A stretch of DNA of 64,000 nt from the NCBI RefSeq assembly GCF_019457535.1, contig NZ_CP080417.1, positions 2,418,001 through 2,482,000 on the forward strand. The letters run 5' to 3'. The stretch is from Shewanella halotolerans (lineage in GTDB: Bacteria > Pseudomonadota > Gammaproteobacteria > Enterobacterales > Shewanellaceae). Made by a program: the position numbers and the translations under genes. The notes under the pieces are model-generated. The model had not been told where the DNA came from. It saw nothing but the letters and a program-made list of their open reading frames with translations, and made no database searches. Positions 33,212-42,982 of the stretch are shown here, piece after piece (position 1 is the first letter of the stretch; every line of letters starts with the position of its first letter).

Positions 33212-33350
33212 GGCGAACATTCAGGTCGACGGCTATCCGGATTAGCCCTAGTTTAGGGATAGCATCTAGACTGAGTAGACCAGCAGGGTAAGTATTTGAT
33301 GTTAGAATGCTGCCCTGCAAAATCTTCTTCATAGACATGATTTTAACTAA

Positions 33351-33962
33351 ATGAAACTACTTAAACCTTTGTTCGACAACAACCGCCGCTGGGCCAACCG
33401 CATCCTGGAAGAGAATCCTAAGTTCTTTGAACAACTGGCCCAACAGCAAAATCCCGAATATCTGTGGATTGGCTGCTCGGACAGTCGGGTACCGTCGAAC
33501 CAGATCATCGACCTCATGCCGGGCGAGGTGTTCGTTCACAGAAACATCGCCAACATGGTGATCCATACGGATCTCAACTGCCTCTCGGTGCTGCAATATG
33601 CCGTCGAGGTGCTCCAGGTCAAACATATCATGGTGGTCGGCCACTATGGCTGCGGCGGCATCAAGGCCTCCATGGGCAATGACAGATTGGGACTCATAGA
33701 CAACTGGCTGGGTCATATCCGCGATATCCATCGCCTGCATGCCAAGGAGCTGGCGGAGCTTGATGAGAAGACCCGCTTCGATCGCCTGTGTGAGCTCAAC
33801 GTCATCGAGCAGGTTGGCAATGTCGCCAGCACTACCATAGTGCAAGACGCCTGGGAGCGCGGTCAGAAGGTGGCGGTGCATGGCTGGATATACAGCGTCG
33901 AAAACGGCCTGCTGTCGGATCTCGACGTCACGGTAGACAACGAAACCTTCGCCCGCCGCTAG
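33351..33962 (+). CDS. can: Beta-class carbonic anhydrase
   Basis: This 203-residue zinc enzyme interconverts CO2 and bicarbonate. Ligands Cys42 and Asp44 with Arg46 are in WIGCSDSRVPSN, and His98 and Cys101 in VGHYGCGGIKA, as in E. coli Can. Its length is normal for the cytoplasmic form. It is a single gene between two probable transcription units; TAACTAAATGAAA has no clear ribosome-binding site. Confidence 0.93.
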   Translation: MKLLKPLFDNNRRWANRILEENPKFFEQLAQQQNPEYLWIGCSDSRVPSNQIIDLMPGEVFVHRNIANMVIHTDLNCLSVLQYAVEVLQVKHIMVVGHYGCGGIKASMGNDRLGLIDNWLGHIRDIHRLHAKELAELDEKTRFDRLCELNVIEQVGNVASTTIVQDAWERGQKVAVHGWIYSVENGLLSDLDVTVDNETFARR

Positions 33963-34216
33963 GCTAAATTCTCCATCAGATAAGGGCCATCTTGCTCTTT
34001 CGTACAGGTCTGCCCCCCATTCAGAACTGGCAATCCCAGCGCATGATGGTCAAATCATGCGCTATCGCTAAGCCCCCTCGACTAAAAGCCAAAAAAAGCC
34101 GCTTATTTCAGTAAATATTCCTTAATAAACATCGCAGTTTTACACCCATCGCGTTTATAATTCGCTTTGATTTATTTTTCGCGCCGCGGGCGCAGCGAAT
34201 GCTAAGGAACTATTCC

Positions 34217-35404
34217 ATGCCTGGTTTTGAATTATTTGGTCCTGAAGAGAAGCAGGAAGTTGCTGACGTAATGGAAAACGGTTTTACCTTCCGTTACAAC
34301 TTTGATCACATGCGTAATGACCGCTGGAAGACGCGTGAGATGGAGCAACTGCTCTGCGAGAAGATGAATGTCAAACACGCCCATCTGCTTTCGAGCGGTA
34401 CCGCTGCCCTGCAGACGGCACTGGCCGCCGCAGGTATCGGCGCAGGCGATGAAGTGATCGTTCCTCCATTTACCTTCGTGGCCTCTGTCGAAGCCGTATT
34501 CATGGCCGGCGCCGTCCCCGTATTTGCCGAGATCGACGAGACCCTGTGTCTGTCACCAGAAGGCATTGAAGCCGCTATTACCCCACGCACCAAGGCAGTA
34601 AACCTGGTTCACATGTGTGGCTCTATGGCGAAGATGGATGAGATCAAGGCTATCTGTGAGAAGCACAACCTGGTGCTGCTGGAAGATGCCTGTCAGGCGA
34701 TCGGCGGTAGCTACAAGGGTCAGGCACTGGGCACTATCGGCCATGTAGGCTGCTACTCTTTCGATTCTGTTAAGACCATCACCTGTGGTGAAGGCGGCGC
34801 GGTGATCACTAATGATGAGACCATCTATAACCACGCCCATATGTTCTCTGACCATGGCCATGACCATGTTGGTAACGATCGCGGCGCAGAGAGTCACCCT
34901 ATCATGGGTCTGAACTTCCGCATCTCTGAGATGAACTCGGCGCTTGGCCTGGCGCAGCTGCGTAAGCTAGATACCATCATCGATATCCAGCGCAAGAACA
35001 AGAAGCTGCTGAAAGAGGCCATGGCCGAACTGCCAGAGGTGAGCTTTCGCAAGATCCCGGATCCTGAAGGTGACTCTGCCGGTTTCCTAAGCTTCATGCT
35101 GCCTACCGAGGCCCGCACCCAAGAGATCAGCAAGAAACTGGCCGAAAATGGCGTTGACGGCTGCTTCTACTGGTATGTGAACAACTGGCACTATCTGTCA
35201 AACTGGAAACACATTCAAGAGCTTAAATCACCAGCCGCTCTGCCGATCACATTAATCGCCGACAAACCTGACTATACTCAGGTGTCTGTGCCTAAGTCTG
35301 ATGCCATCATGAGCCGCACCATTTCGATGCTGATCAAGCTCTCTTGGACTGAAGAAGAGATCGCCCAGCGCATCGAGAACATCAAGCGTGCCTTCGCCGC
35401 TTAA
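34217..35404 (+). CDS. kdnA: 8-amino-3,8-dideoxy-Kdo transaminase KdnA
   Basis: This 395-residue PLP enzyme of the DegT/DnrJ/EryC1 family uses glutamate to put an amino group on C8 of 8-oxo-Kdo. The PLP lysine (about Lys186) lies in SFDSVKTITCGEGGA, and the Asp contacting the PLP ring in LEDACQAIGG. Assignment as KdnA rests on its order with an iron alcohol dehydrogenase (KdnB) and KdsB, the arrangement established for Shewanella 8-amino-Kdo lipopolysaccharide. I chose ATG 34217, with AAGGAA eight bases before, over the ATG at 34199. Confidence 0.9.
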   Translation: MPGFELFGPEEKQEVADVMENGFTFRYNFDHMRNDRWKTREMEQLLCEKMNVKHAHLLSSGTAALQTALAAAGIGAGDEVIVPPFTFVASVEAVFMAGAVPVFAEIDETLCLSPEGIEAAITPRTKAVNLVHMCGSMAKMDEIKAICEKHNLVLLEDACQAIGGSYKGQALGTIGHVGCYSFDSVKTITCGEGGAVITNDETIYNHAHMFSDHGHDHVGNDRGAESHPIMGLNFRISEMNSALGLAQLRKLDTIIDIQRKNKKLLKEAMAELPEVSFRKIPDPEGDSAGFLSFMLPTEARTQEISKKLAENGVDGCFYWYVNNWHYLSNWKHIQELKSPAALPITLIADKPDYTQVSVPKSDAIMSRTISMLIKLSWTEEEIAQRIENIKRAFAA

Positions 35405-35493
35405 TTAGCGTCTCTCAAATTCCCTGTCGCAGCGGCCAATTTGGCCCTGCGACGTTACTTTTTACACTAGATGTCTCAATGGAGAATGCTGTA

Positions 35494-36564
35494 ATGAGTT
35501 TTAAAAATTTCAAATGCGTACCGAAAATGATCTTTGGTCGTGGTTCTTTCGCGCAACTGGATACAGTGCTCGAGGAAGAGCGTAAGCAAGGCGACGATTT
35601 CGTGGTCTTCCTGATTGATGATGTGCATCAGGACAAGCCCCTCGCCCAGCGCGTACCCGCTAAGCCACAGGATCTTGTGATCTACGTGAATGTTGACGAC
35701 GAGCCAACCACAGAGCAGGTAGACAACCTCACCGAGCAGGTACAAGCCTTCAACAGCAAGCTACCTGTCAGCGTTATCGGTCTTGGCGGCGGTTCCACCA
35801 TGGATCTGGCCAAGGCAGTATCACTCATGCTGACTAACCCAGGTGGCAGCGCCATGTATCAGGGTTGGGATCTGATCAAGAACCCTGCGGTGCACCATAT
35901 CGGTATCCCAACGGTTTCTGGTACCGGCGCCGAGGCCTCTCGCACCGCGGTACTATGTGGCCCTGTTCGTAAGCTAGGTCTGAACTCTGACTACACAGTA
36001 TTCGACCAGATCATCATGGACTCTGAGCTGATCGACGGCGTGCCGACAGATCAGTGGTTCTACACAGGTATGGATTGCTACATCCACTGTGTCGAGTCGC
36101 TACAAGGCACCTTCTTGAACGAATTTGCCAAGGCCTTCGCCGAGAAGTCGATGGATCTTTGCCGTGAAGTCTTCCTGGACGATCACCCAGAGAAGGATGA
36201 CAAACTGATGATGGCCTCTTACATGGGTGGCATGAGCATCGCCTACAGCCAGGTTGGTGCCTGTCACGCCGTTTCATACGGCCTTGGCTATGTACTGGGT
36301 TACCACCATGGTATCGGCAACTGTCTGGCGTTCGACGTGCTGGAAGAGTTCTACCCAGAGGGTGTGGCCGAGTTCCGTCAGATGATGGACAAGCACAACA
36401 TCACACTGCCTAAGAACATCTGTAAAGATCTGCCAGATGAAACCATCGCTAAGATGGTTGCCGTCACCAAGAGCATGGGACCACTATGGGCCAACGTCTA
36501 TGGCGAAGGTTGGGAAGAGAAAGTTACAGACGAGATGTTGACTAAACTGTTCCGTCGAATCTAA
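35494..36564 (+). CDS. kdnB: 3-deoxy-octulosonate 8-oxidase KdnB
   Basis: This 356-residue iron-containing alcohol dehydrogenase oxidises the C8 hydroxyl of Kdo to the aldehyde used by KdnA. Features are VIGLGGGSTMDLAKA (NAD binding), TVSGTGAEASRTAV, and metal-ligand histidines in GACHAVSYGLGYVLGYHHG. The start at 35494 has GGAG upstream; a longer frame begins at 35479. It lies 89 bp after kdnA, in the same direction. Codon use is biased as in well-expressed genes, consistent with constant lipopolysaccharide synthesis. Confidence 0.9.
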   Translation: MSFKNFKCVPKMIFGRGSFAQLDTVLEEERKQGDDFVVFLIDDVHQDKPLAQRVPAKPQDLVIYVNVDDEPTTEQVDNLTEQVQAFNSKLPVSVIGLGGGSTMDLAKAVSLMLTNPGGSAMYQGWDLIKNPAVHHIGIPTVSGTGAEASRTAVLCGPVRKLGLNSDYTVFDQIIMDSELIDGVPTDQWFYTGMDCYIHCVESLQGTFLNEFAKAFAEKSMDLCREVFLDDHPEKDDKLMMASYMGGMSIAYSQVGACHAVSYGLGYVLGYHHGIGNCLAFDVLEEFYPEGVAEFRQMMDKHNITLPKNICKDLPDETIAKMVAVTKSMGPLWANVYGEGWEEKVTDEMLTKLFRRI

Positions 36565-36648
36565 CCTGTAAGCTCAAGGTGTAAGGGGCTCCTAGTGAGC
36601 CCCTTCTCTTATGCACTGCCGCACACTGTAACTGATAGGTATATCCAA

Positions 36649-37386
36649 ATGAATGTGACTCTGTTAATCCCAGCACGCTATGGCTCAAGCCGTTTTCCGG
36701 GTAAGCCATTGGCGCCGATTAACGGTAAGCCGATGATCCAGCACGTTTACGAGCGTGCGGCACTGGCAAAAGGCCTAACTGCCATCTATGTGGCCACCGA
36801 CGATCTGCGCATCAAGGAGGCCGTTGAAGCCTTTGGCGGTAAGGTAGTCATGACTGATGCCAATGCTGCCTCCGGCACCGACAGAATCGAGGATGCCATC
36901 ACCCAGCTTGGCTTGGCGGACGATGATCTGGTGATCAACCTGCAGGGCGATCAGCCGCTGATCGATCCTATCTCCATCGAGCAGATCATCACACTGTTTG
37001 AGCGTCACCCTGGGGAGTTCGGCATGGCGACCCTAGGCTATGAGATCACCGAAGAGCATGAGCTTGACGATCCCAAGCACGTCAAGATGGTGTTCGACAA
37101 TCAATATAACGCCCTCTATTTCTCTCGCGCCCGTATCCCCTTCGGCCGTGACACAGACGACTATCCGGTTTACAAACACCTAGGCGTGTATGCCTACACC
37201 CGCGAATTTGTCAGAACCTTCAATAAGCTGCCACTTGGCCGTTTAGAAGATCTCGAAAAACTTGAGCAGCTGCGCGCACTGGAACATGGCCACAGGATCA
37301 AGGTTGCCATCAGCGCCTTCGACTCACCCGAGGTCGATACCCCGGAAGATATTCGCATCTGCGAAGCCCGTCTGGCGGTAGACTAG
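36649..37386 (+). CDS. kdsB: CMP-(8-amino-)Kdo cytidylyltransferase KdsB
   Basis: This 245-residue enzyme activates Kdo or, in Shewanella, 8-amino-Kdo with CTP before transfer to lipid A. IPARYGSSRFPGKPLAPI is the nucleotide-binding loop, followed by VMTDANAASGTDR, NLQGDQPLI and KHLGVYAYTREF. Length is normal. The ATG at 36649 is used because it begins at the family's MxxLLIPARYGS start; a longer in-frame ORF has no similarity. It is the third gene of the kdn cluster. Confidence 0.92.
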   Translation: MNVTLLIPARYGSSRFPGKPLAPINGKPMIQHVYERAALAKGLTAIYVATDDLRIKEAVEAFGGKVVMTDANAASGTDRIEDAITQLGLADDDLVINLQGDQPLIDPISIEQIITLFERHPGEFGMATLGYEITEEHELDDPKHVKMVFDNQYNALYFSRARIPFGRDTDDYPVYKHLGVYAYTREFVRTFNKLPLGRLEDLEKLEQLRALEHGHRIKVAISAFDSPEVDTPEDIRICEARLAVD

Positions 37387-37416
37387 CCGTTACTGAATCA
37401 GGAGAGGGAAATAGCC

Positions 37417-37716
37417 ATGTCGAGTCTCGAAGTCTGGCTCATCATCATCTTAGTGCTTGGGGTGATCGCCAGTAACCTGGCGGTGCTCAAATACAGCAAC
37501 AAGTTTAAGATGACGCAATTTGGCAAGCCCCAAGATAAGCCTAAGGTAAAAACCCAAGGCGATAGTGGCCATAGTGGTAAAAGTGGTAAAAGTGGCCTCA
37601 ATGAAAATGGCAAAGATGGCTCAAGCATAGATAGCGAAGGCAAGAATAGTGTAGACAAGGCTAGCGCAGACAAAGCCAACACAGGCAAAGATAGCGCAGA
37701 TAAAGATAGTCGCTAG
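37417..37716 (+). CDS. DUF2897 small membrane protein
   Basis: This 99-residue protein starts MSSLEVWLIIILVLGVIASNL, one transmembrane helix, then LKYSNKFKMTQF, matching the DUF2897 N-terminus. The last 55 residues are low-complexity: SGKSGKSG and ADKANTGKDSADKDS-like Lys/Asp/Ser repeats, longer than usual for the family and probably disordered. It follows kdsB by 30 bp and is likely in the same transcript. Function is unknown. Confidence 0.82.
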   Translation: MSSLEVWLIIILVLGVIASNLAVLKYSNKFKMTQFGKPQDKPKVKTQGDSGHSGKSGKSGLNENGKDGSSIDSEGKNSVDKASADKANTGKDSADKDSR

Positions 37717-37737
37717 ACTCGACAATTTCGCTTCAAC

Positions 37738-37769
37738 ATAAAAAAGGCTTACCCAGGTAAGCCTTTTTT
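37738..37769 (+). terminator. Intrinsic terminator of the kdn cluster
   Basis: AAAAAGGCTTACC and GGTAAGCCTTTTTT form a strong stem with a short loop. Confidence 0.92.
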
Positions 37770-38042
37770 ATTGGCAATCAGAAACGGCTAGAAATACGGT
37801 GAAAACATCAAGCAAGTGGTAAGACAAAAAAGGCCAGCCCAAACAGGCCTCACCTTTTCGTTGGCACTAATGAAATGTGCAAGTTCCAATAATTAGTGTC
37901 ACGTATTAGTCGCTATCGCCTTATGCACTTAACGTAAAAATCAGGCCTTAAAAATATGGCCTTAAAATTTGACCTTGAAAATCAAACTTTAAAGTCAGAC
38001 CTTTAAACGAGCTGGCGACCAATAAATAGCTATTACACCTAG
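37770..38042. other. Intergenic region with AT-rich short repeats
   Basis: The stretch 37940-38010 has loosely repeated GGCCTTAAAA, TTTGACCTTGAAAA and similar segments. I see no gene or clear terminator. Confidence 0.4.
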
Positions 38043-38360
38043 CTATGAAGAGAGACTCTTCACCCAGGCCTCGGGATCGGCGACGATAAACTGATAGCGA
38101 TCCCCATTGCTGAGGCTCACCTGGATCCCATCTGGCGTGATAGGTAAGATCCCAGCGCCCTTGCCCCAACAGGTCTCGACCTTGACGATCTCTTTGAGTG
38201 GCAGGTGGTATGGGCCATAGAGGCAATCTGAGCTAAAAGATTTGAAGTCGAGCGCTTCTCGACTCATGCTGAGGCGTCCATCGACTCGAATGGCGTTTTT
38301 CTGCAGTGTTGCAGGCGCCGACTTGGGTTGATGCTGCTTAGTCTCGATTGATAATGTCAT
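38043..38360 (-). CDS. Hypothetical protein, PH-like beta domain
   Basis: This 105-residue protein has alternating strands (AIRVDGRLSMSREALDF, HLPLKEIVKVETCWGKGAG, IQVSLSNGDRYQFIVADPEAWVKSL) that resemble a GRAM/bacterial PH-like domain, with a C-terminal helix. No signal or membrane segment is present. The start is the ATG at 38358-38360, six bases after GGGAGA. I do not recognise a named family, and the neighbours give no hint. Confidence 0.6.
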   Translation of the reverse strand: MTLSIETKQHQPKSAPATLQKNAIRVDGRLSMSREALDFKSFSSDCLYGPYHLPLKEIVKVETCWGKGAGILPITPDGIQVSLSNGDRYQFIVADPEAWVKSLSS

Positions 38361-38571
38361 CTGCATTCTCCCTGTTGCAACCAAGTTCTGATTTCACTCT
38401 ACTATATTCGCCGTCACTTGTTAATGAGACGTTAGTGGTCAAATCCTATTATTTAGGTATTTTGAATTAAGTTTTTTGCTTTAGTTTTTAAGAACCTGTC
38501 AAGCTAACAATACAGGTCCAAAACCTCTGCCACCTCTTCATCTAAAAAACAGATAAGTGTCTTACTGATAC

Positions 38572-38606
38572 AAAAAAGGCCAATCTCGTGATTGGCCTTT
38601 TAACTT
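38572..38606. terminator. Bidirectional terminator before the RND operon end
   Basis: AAAAGGCCAATC and GATTGGCCTTTT form a 12-bp stem with a four-base loop, immediately beyond the stop of the RND transporter gene. Flanking A and T runs make it effective on the minus strand and probably on both. Confidence 0.88.
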
Positions 38607-38608
38607 AT

Positions 38609-41600
38609 CTAGTCGGCATTTCTTAAGCCTGACTCATGATGCTGATCTTGTGCAAGTTCGGCCTCCAGTCGCTGACTGATCTCCTCCGGCGAACCGGTAT
38701 TTCTGGCGATCAGGCCATAGGCCACAGGGATCACCAGCAGGGTGAAGAAGGTCGCCAGTATGATGCCCGAGAGGACCACCACGCCGATCACGAAGCGGGT
38801 CTCTGCGCCAGCGCCCTGGGCCAATACCAGCGGAATAGCCCCGGCCGCGGTGGTGATCCCTGTCATCAGGATAGGACGAAGACGCTGGCTTGCCGCCTGG
38901 ATAATCGCTGTTTCGAATGCGATCCCTTTATCCCGCAGCTGGTTGGCAAATTCGACGATCAAGATACCATTCTTGGCCGCCAGCCCCACCAGCATGATGA
39001 TACCTATCTGGCTATAGATGTTCAGGCTCTGGCCCGTCAGCCAGAGGCCGATTAGGGCCCCCAAGGTGGCCAGAGGTACGGTCAGCATGATCACCATAGG
39101 GTGAACATAGCTTTCGAACTGAGCCGCAAGTACCAAGAAGACGATACCCAGGGCCAGCAGGAAGACGAAATACATCGAGCTGCCAGACTCCTGATAGTCC
39201 AGAGACTGACCCTTGTAGCTGATCACCGCCTCGGCCGGCAGATAGGTGTAAGCCAGGTTGTTGAGGTATTCCAGCGCCTCACCCAGGCTATAACCATCGG
39301 CCAGGTTGGCCTCTATGGTAATGGCGCGCATACGGTTGTAGCGGTTTAGCTGACTGGCGTCGGCAAACTCCTCGACCGAGACCAGGTTCGCCAGCGGGAT
39401 CAGCTCACGACTGCGGTCCGAGCGCACATAGATGTTGCTCAGATCGCTGGCGGTATTCTGATTATCACGGTTACCCTCGATGATCACGTCATACTCTTCG
39501 CCGTCGCGCATGAAGGTGGTCACCAGACGCGAGCCCAGCATAGACTCCAGCGTGCGACCTATGTGCGAGATAGAGACCCCAAGGTCCGCCGCCCTGTCTT
39601 TGTCGATCACCACCCTAAGTTGAGGCTTAGTCTCCTGATAGTCATGATCCAGCCCGACCAGGTTAGGATTCTCCTTGGCCTTCTCCAACAAGATGTCGCG
39701 CCACTTAGCGAGCTCTTCGTAACTTGGGCCTCCCAGCACAAACTGCACCGGCTTACCCACGCCGCGGCCGAAGGCCTGACGCATTACGGGGAAGGCGCGC
39801 ACACCGGCGAGATCCGACAGACGGGCACGAATGTCACCTATGATCTCAAAGGCACTGCGACGGTCCGCCCAGTCTTCCAGTACTATGATCGCCATGCCGT
39901 TAGAGAAGTTGGCGCTGCGACCAAAGCCGCGCGGCGCACGAATAAGCAGACGCTTAATTTCACCGCTATCCACCAGCGGCATCAGGCGATTTTCAATTTC
40001 ATCCATGTAGGGACTGATATACTCGAAGCTTGCCCCCTGAGGACCGTTGACGATCAGGAACATCGACCCCCTGTCCTCCCGCGGTGCAAACTCCTGCGGC
40101 ACCTTAGTCATCAGATAGCCGCTAAGCCCTAAGGCGATAACCACCAGCGAGCTGACGATAAAGGGGTGGACCATGGCGCGCTTGAGCGTCGCACGGTAAC
40201 CGGCCGACAGCCAGTTCATGCCCGCATCTATCTTGCGCACCAGCCAAGGATCTTGCCCGGCAGGCTTTAGCAGCTTAGAGCACATCATAGGGCTAAGAGT
40301 CAGGGCCACCAAGCTCGAGAAGATCACCGCGGCGCTCATGGCCACCGCAAACTCCTTAAAGAGTTTACCCAGATCTCCTTCAAGGAAGGTGATCGGCATA
40401 AACACAGCCACCAACACCAGGGTGGTCGCCACCACGGCAAAGGCCACCTCACGAGAGCCCAGGAAGGCCGCCTTGAGCGGCGAATCACCCTCCTCGATGC
40501 GTCTGTGGATGTTTTCCAGCACCACGATGGCATCATCCACCACCATACCGATAGCCAGAATCATCGCCAGCAGGGTCAGCAGGTTAATGGTGTAACCCAG
40601 GGCGTAGAGCACGATAAAGGTCGCCATCAGGGAGACTGGTACCGTCAGCGCCGGGATCAACATGGCGCGCACGCTGCCCAGGAAGAGATAAATCACCACA
40701 ATCACCAGGAACATGGCGATAAACAGCGTCTGATACACCTCCTTGATAGAGGCTTCGATAAACACTGAGCTGTCGTAGGAGCGTTTGATCTCCATGCCGG
40801 CAGGCAGTGTCGGATTGATCTTATCCACCAGGGCGTTGGCGGCGCGGGCCACTTCCAGGGTGTTGGAGGTCGATTGCTTGGAGATCCCAAGGCCTATCAT
40901 GGCCTCGCGGTTACCACGGAAGGTAATACGCTCCTCTTCCGAGCCAATCTCTACCCTGGCCACGTCACCTAGCTTGATGAGGTAACCATCTTCCCCTTCG
41001 GCCAGTACCAAATTATTAAAATCTTCCGCCGTCTTGAAGGTACGCTCCAAACGTACTGTAAAGTGTCTGTCCTGAGACTCCACCGAACCAGCCGGCAGCT
41101 CGACGTTCTCCGAGCGCAGCACAGATTCGATATCCGATACCGTCAGGTTACGGGCCGCCAGGGCCTGTCTGTCGATCCACACCCGCATGGCGTACACCTT
41201 ACCGCCACCGATACGAATATTTGCCACACCATCGATCACCGAGAAGCGATCTACCAGGTAACGGCGGGCATAGTCGGTGAGCTGCAAGGTGTTCATCTGA
41301 TCCGAGACCAGGTTAAGCCACATGATCACCTCATCGCCGCCATTGGCCTTTTGCACCTCTGGGGGATCGGCCTCTTCCGGCAGGTTGTTGAGTAGACCCG
41401 AGATGCGATCGCGGACATCGTTGGCCGCCGCCTCGATATCACGACCGACGTCGAATTCCAGGGTCACGGAAGAGCGACCATCGCTGCTGGAGGAGTTGAT
41501 GTTGCGGATCCCTTCGACGCCGCTGATCCTGTCTTCCACCAGCTGGGTGATGCGACTCTCCACCACGGCGGCACTGGCACCGCGATAGTTGGTTTGCACC

Positions 41601-41737
41601 GAGACGATCGGCGGATCGATATTAGGATACTCCCTCAGGGGGAGTTTTTCGAAAGAGACCAGACCGAAGGCGATTAATAACATGCTGATGACGGACGCAA
41701 AAACCGGTCGTTTTACCGACAAATCCGTCAAGATCAT
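38609..41737 (-). CDS. RND-family multidrug efflux transporter (HAE1)
   Basis: This 1042-residue inner-membrane proton antiporter has the AcrB/MexB layout: helix 1 (SVKRPVFASVISMLLIAFG), two large periplasmic loops and 12 helices. The proton relay Asp-Asp is in AIGMVVDDAIVVLENIH; DYQETKPQLRVVIDKDRA and GKPVQFVLGG are typical porter-domain sequences. It overlaps the membrane-fusion gene upstream by four bases (ATGA). No outer-membrane channel gene is beside it, so it must use a TolC-like protein encoded elsewhere. Substrate range is unknown. Confidence 0.93.
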   Translation of the reverse strand: MILTDLSVKRPVFASVISMLLIAFGLVSFEKLPLREYPNIDPPIVSVQTNYRGASAAVVESRITQLVEDRISGVEGIRNINSSSSDGRSSVTLEFDVGRDIEAAANDVRDRISGLLNNLPEEADPPEVQKANGGDEVIMWLNLVSDQMNTLQLTDYARRYLVDRFSVIDGVANIRIGGGKVYAMRVWIDRQALAARNLTVSDIESVLRSENVELPAGSVESQDRHFTVRLERTFKTAEDFNNLVLAEGEDGYLIKLGDVARVEIGSEEERITFRGNREAMIGLGISKQSTSNTLEVARAANALVDKINPTLPAGMEIKRSYDSSVFIEASIKEVYQTLFIAMFLVIVVIYLFLGSVRAMLIPALTVPVSLMATFIVLYALGYTINLLTLLAMILAIGMVVDDAIVVLENIHRRIEEGDSPLKAAFLGSREVAFAVVATTLVLVAVFMPITFLEGDLGKLFKEFAVAMSAAVIFSSLVALTLSPMMCSKLLKPAGQDPWLVRKIDAGMNWLSAGYRATLKRAMVHPFIVSSLVVIALGLSGYLMTKVPQEFAPREDRGSMFLIVNGPQGASFEYISPYMDEIENRLMPLVDSGEIKRLLIRAPRGFGRSANFSNGMAIIVLEDWADRRSAFEIIGDIRARLSDLAGVRAFPVMRQAFGRGVGKPVQFVLGGPSYEELAKWRDILLEKAKENPNLVGLDHDYQETKPQLRVVIDKDRAADLGVSISHIGRTLESMLGSRLVTTFMRDGEEYDVIIEGNRDNQNTASDLSNIYVRSDRSRELIPLANLVSVEEFADASQLNRYNRMRAITIEANLADGYSLGEALEYLNNLAYTYLPAEAVISYKGQSLDYQESGSSMYFVFLLALGIVFLVLAAQFESYVHPMVIMLTVPLATLGALIGLWLTGQSLNIYSQIGIIMLVGLAAKNGILIVEFANQLRDKGIAFETAIIQAASQRLRPILMTGITTAAGAIPLVLAQGAGAETRFVIGVVVLSGIILATFFTLLVIPVAYGLIARNTGSPEEISQRLEAELAQDQHHESGLRNAD

Positions 41738-42822
41738 GCTAGCGGCTCCACCTTAGCTTGTTGGTTGAAACTGAAATGTTCGCTGTACTGCACCTTGACG
41801 GTATCCCCAGGGCGCACCTTGAGAATGCCGCGCACCATCACCTGCTCGCCGACATCGACACCGCCCACTATCTCCACCCAGCCGCGTTTACGCAGACCAA
41901 GTTGCACCTGACGACGCTCGACCACGTTTTCATCATTCACCAGATAGACGAAGTGATCTTTCTGAATTGGGATAATCGCCGCCTCAGGGATGATGAGTGC
42001 TTCGCGGCTCTGCTTGATAAGCTTCACCTTCATCAACATGCCAGGTAGCAGACGCATTCCCTTGTTGGGGATCTCGGCCCGCACCGTCACCGCGCGGGTT
42101 GTTGGGTTAATGCGGCTATCGACAGAGACCACCTTACCTGTGAAGAGCTCGCCTTCGAAGGCCACGGCGCTGGCCTCGACCGACTTACCTATCGCCAGAG
42201 ACTGTAGGAAGCGCTCAGGCACAGAGAAATCCAATTTGATGGTGGAGATATCATCTAAGGTGGTGATCACAGTACCTGGGGTTACCAGGCTGCCCTGACT
42301 CACCTGACGCAGGCCCAGGCGTCCTGAAAATGGCGCCAGAATACGTCTGTCCTTGAGGGAAGATTCTGCCTGCTCCAGCTCGGCCTTGGCGGTATCGATA
42401 AGGGTCTGCAGCCTGTCGCGCTCCAGTGCCGCCACCGTCTGACTGGTGACCAGTGAGCTGATACGCGCCAGTTCACGCTCATGATCTTTCATCTTCACCC
42501 GGGCCACAGTCACGCGAGCGATCTGCTCTCTGTCTTGCAAACGCACCAGAAGCTGGCCCTTGTCGACCATCTGACCGTCGTTGAAATTAATCTCGGTCAC
42601 CATGTCGGTGACCTTTGGGGTCACAGTGATAGATTCGTTGGCCTTGCCGGTTCCCAGGGCCTCGACCTCGTCACGAATCGGCTGCATTTCGGCCTTTGCC
42701 ACTACCACGTTAGGCGTAGGCCGCCCGCGGGGCCCCTTAGGCGTTTCGGTTTGCTGAGTGAAATAGTAGGTGGCGGCGCCCGCCGCTAAAAGCATTGAGA
42801 TTATTATCGTTTTTTTCATCAA
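41734..42822 (-). CDS. RND efflux membrane fusion protein
   Basis: This 362-residue periplasmic adaptor has an N-terminal signal-anchor (IIISMLLAAGAATYYF), a basic/proline linker, a barrel-sandwich hybrid half (GTGKANESITVTPKVTD, NDGQMVDKGQLLVRLQD), a short alpha-hairpin (ERDRLQTLIDTAKAELEQAESSL) and the matching ILAPFSGRLGLRQVSQG and C-terminal beta domains. It is the first gene of a two-gene operon with the RND transporter. No TetR or MarR repressor gene is adjacent. Confidence 0.92.
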   Translation of the reverse strand: MMKKTIIISMLLAAGAATYYFTQQTETPKGPRGRPTPNVVVAKAEMQPIRDEVEALGTGKANESITVTPKVTDMVTEINFNDGQMVDKGQLLVRLQDREQIARVTVARVKMKDHERELARISSLVTSQTVAALERDRLQTLIDTAKAELEQAESSLKDRRILAPFSGRLGLRQVSQGSLVTPGTVITTLDDISTIKLDFSVPERFLQSLAIGKSVEASAVAFEGELFTGKVVSVDSRINPTTRAVTVRAEIPNKGMRLLPGMLMKVKLIKQSREALIIPEAAIIPIQKDHFVYLVNDENVVERRQVQLGLRKRGWVEIVGGVDVGEQVMVRGILKVRPGDTVKVQYSEHFSFNQQAKVEPLA

Positions 42823-42982
42823 TCTTCCGAAAGAATGCGCGTTATGTTATCGGTAGTTTACCTAGGAATATAAGTGCTTCAAGGCGTTTTACCTTTGCTT
42901 ACAAACTTAACACACCATTTACATTCTCGCCCGGCGTGAGCGACAAAAGAGTATGGTTTCAATCACAAAATGACACGTTGGA

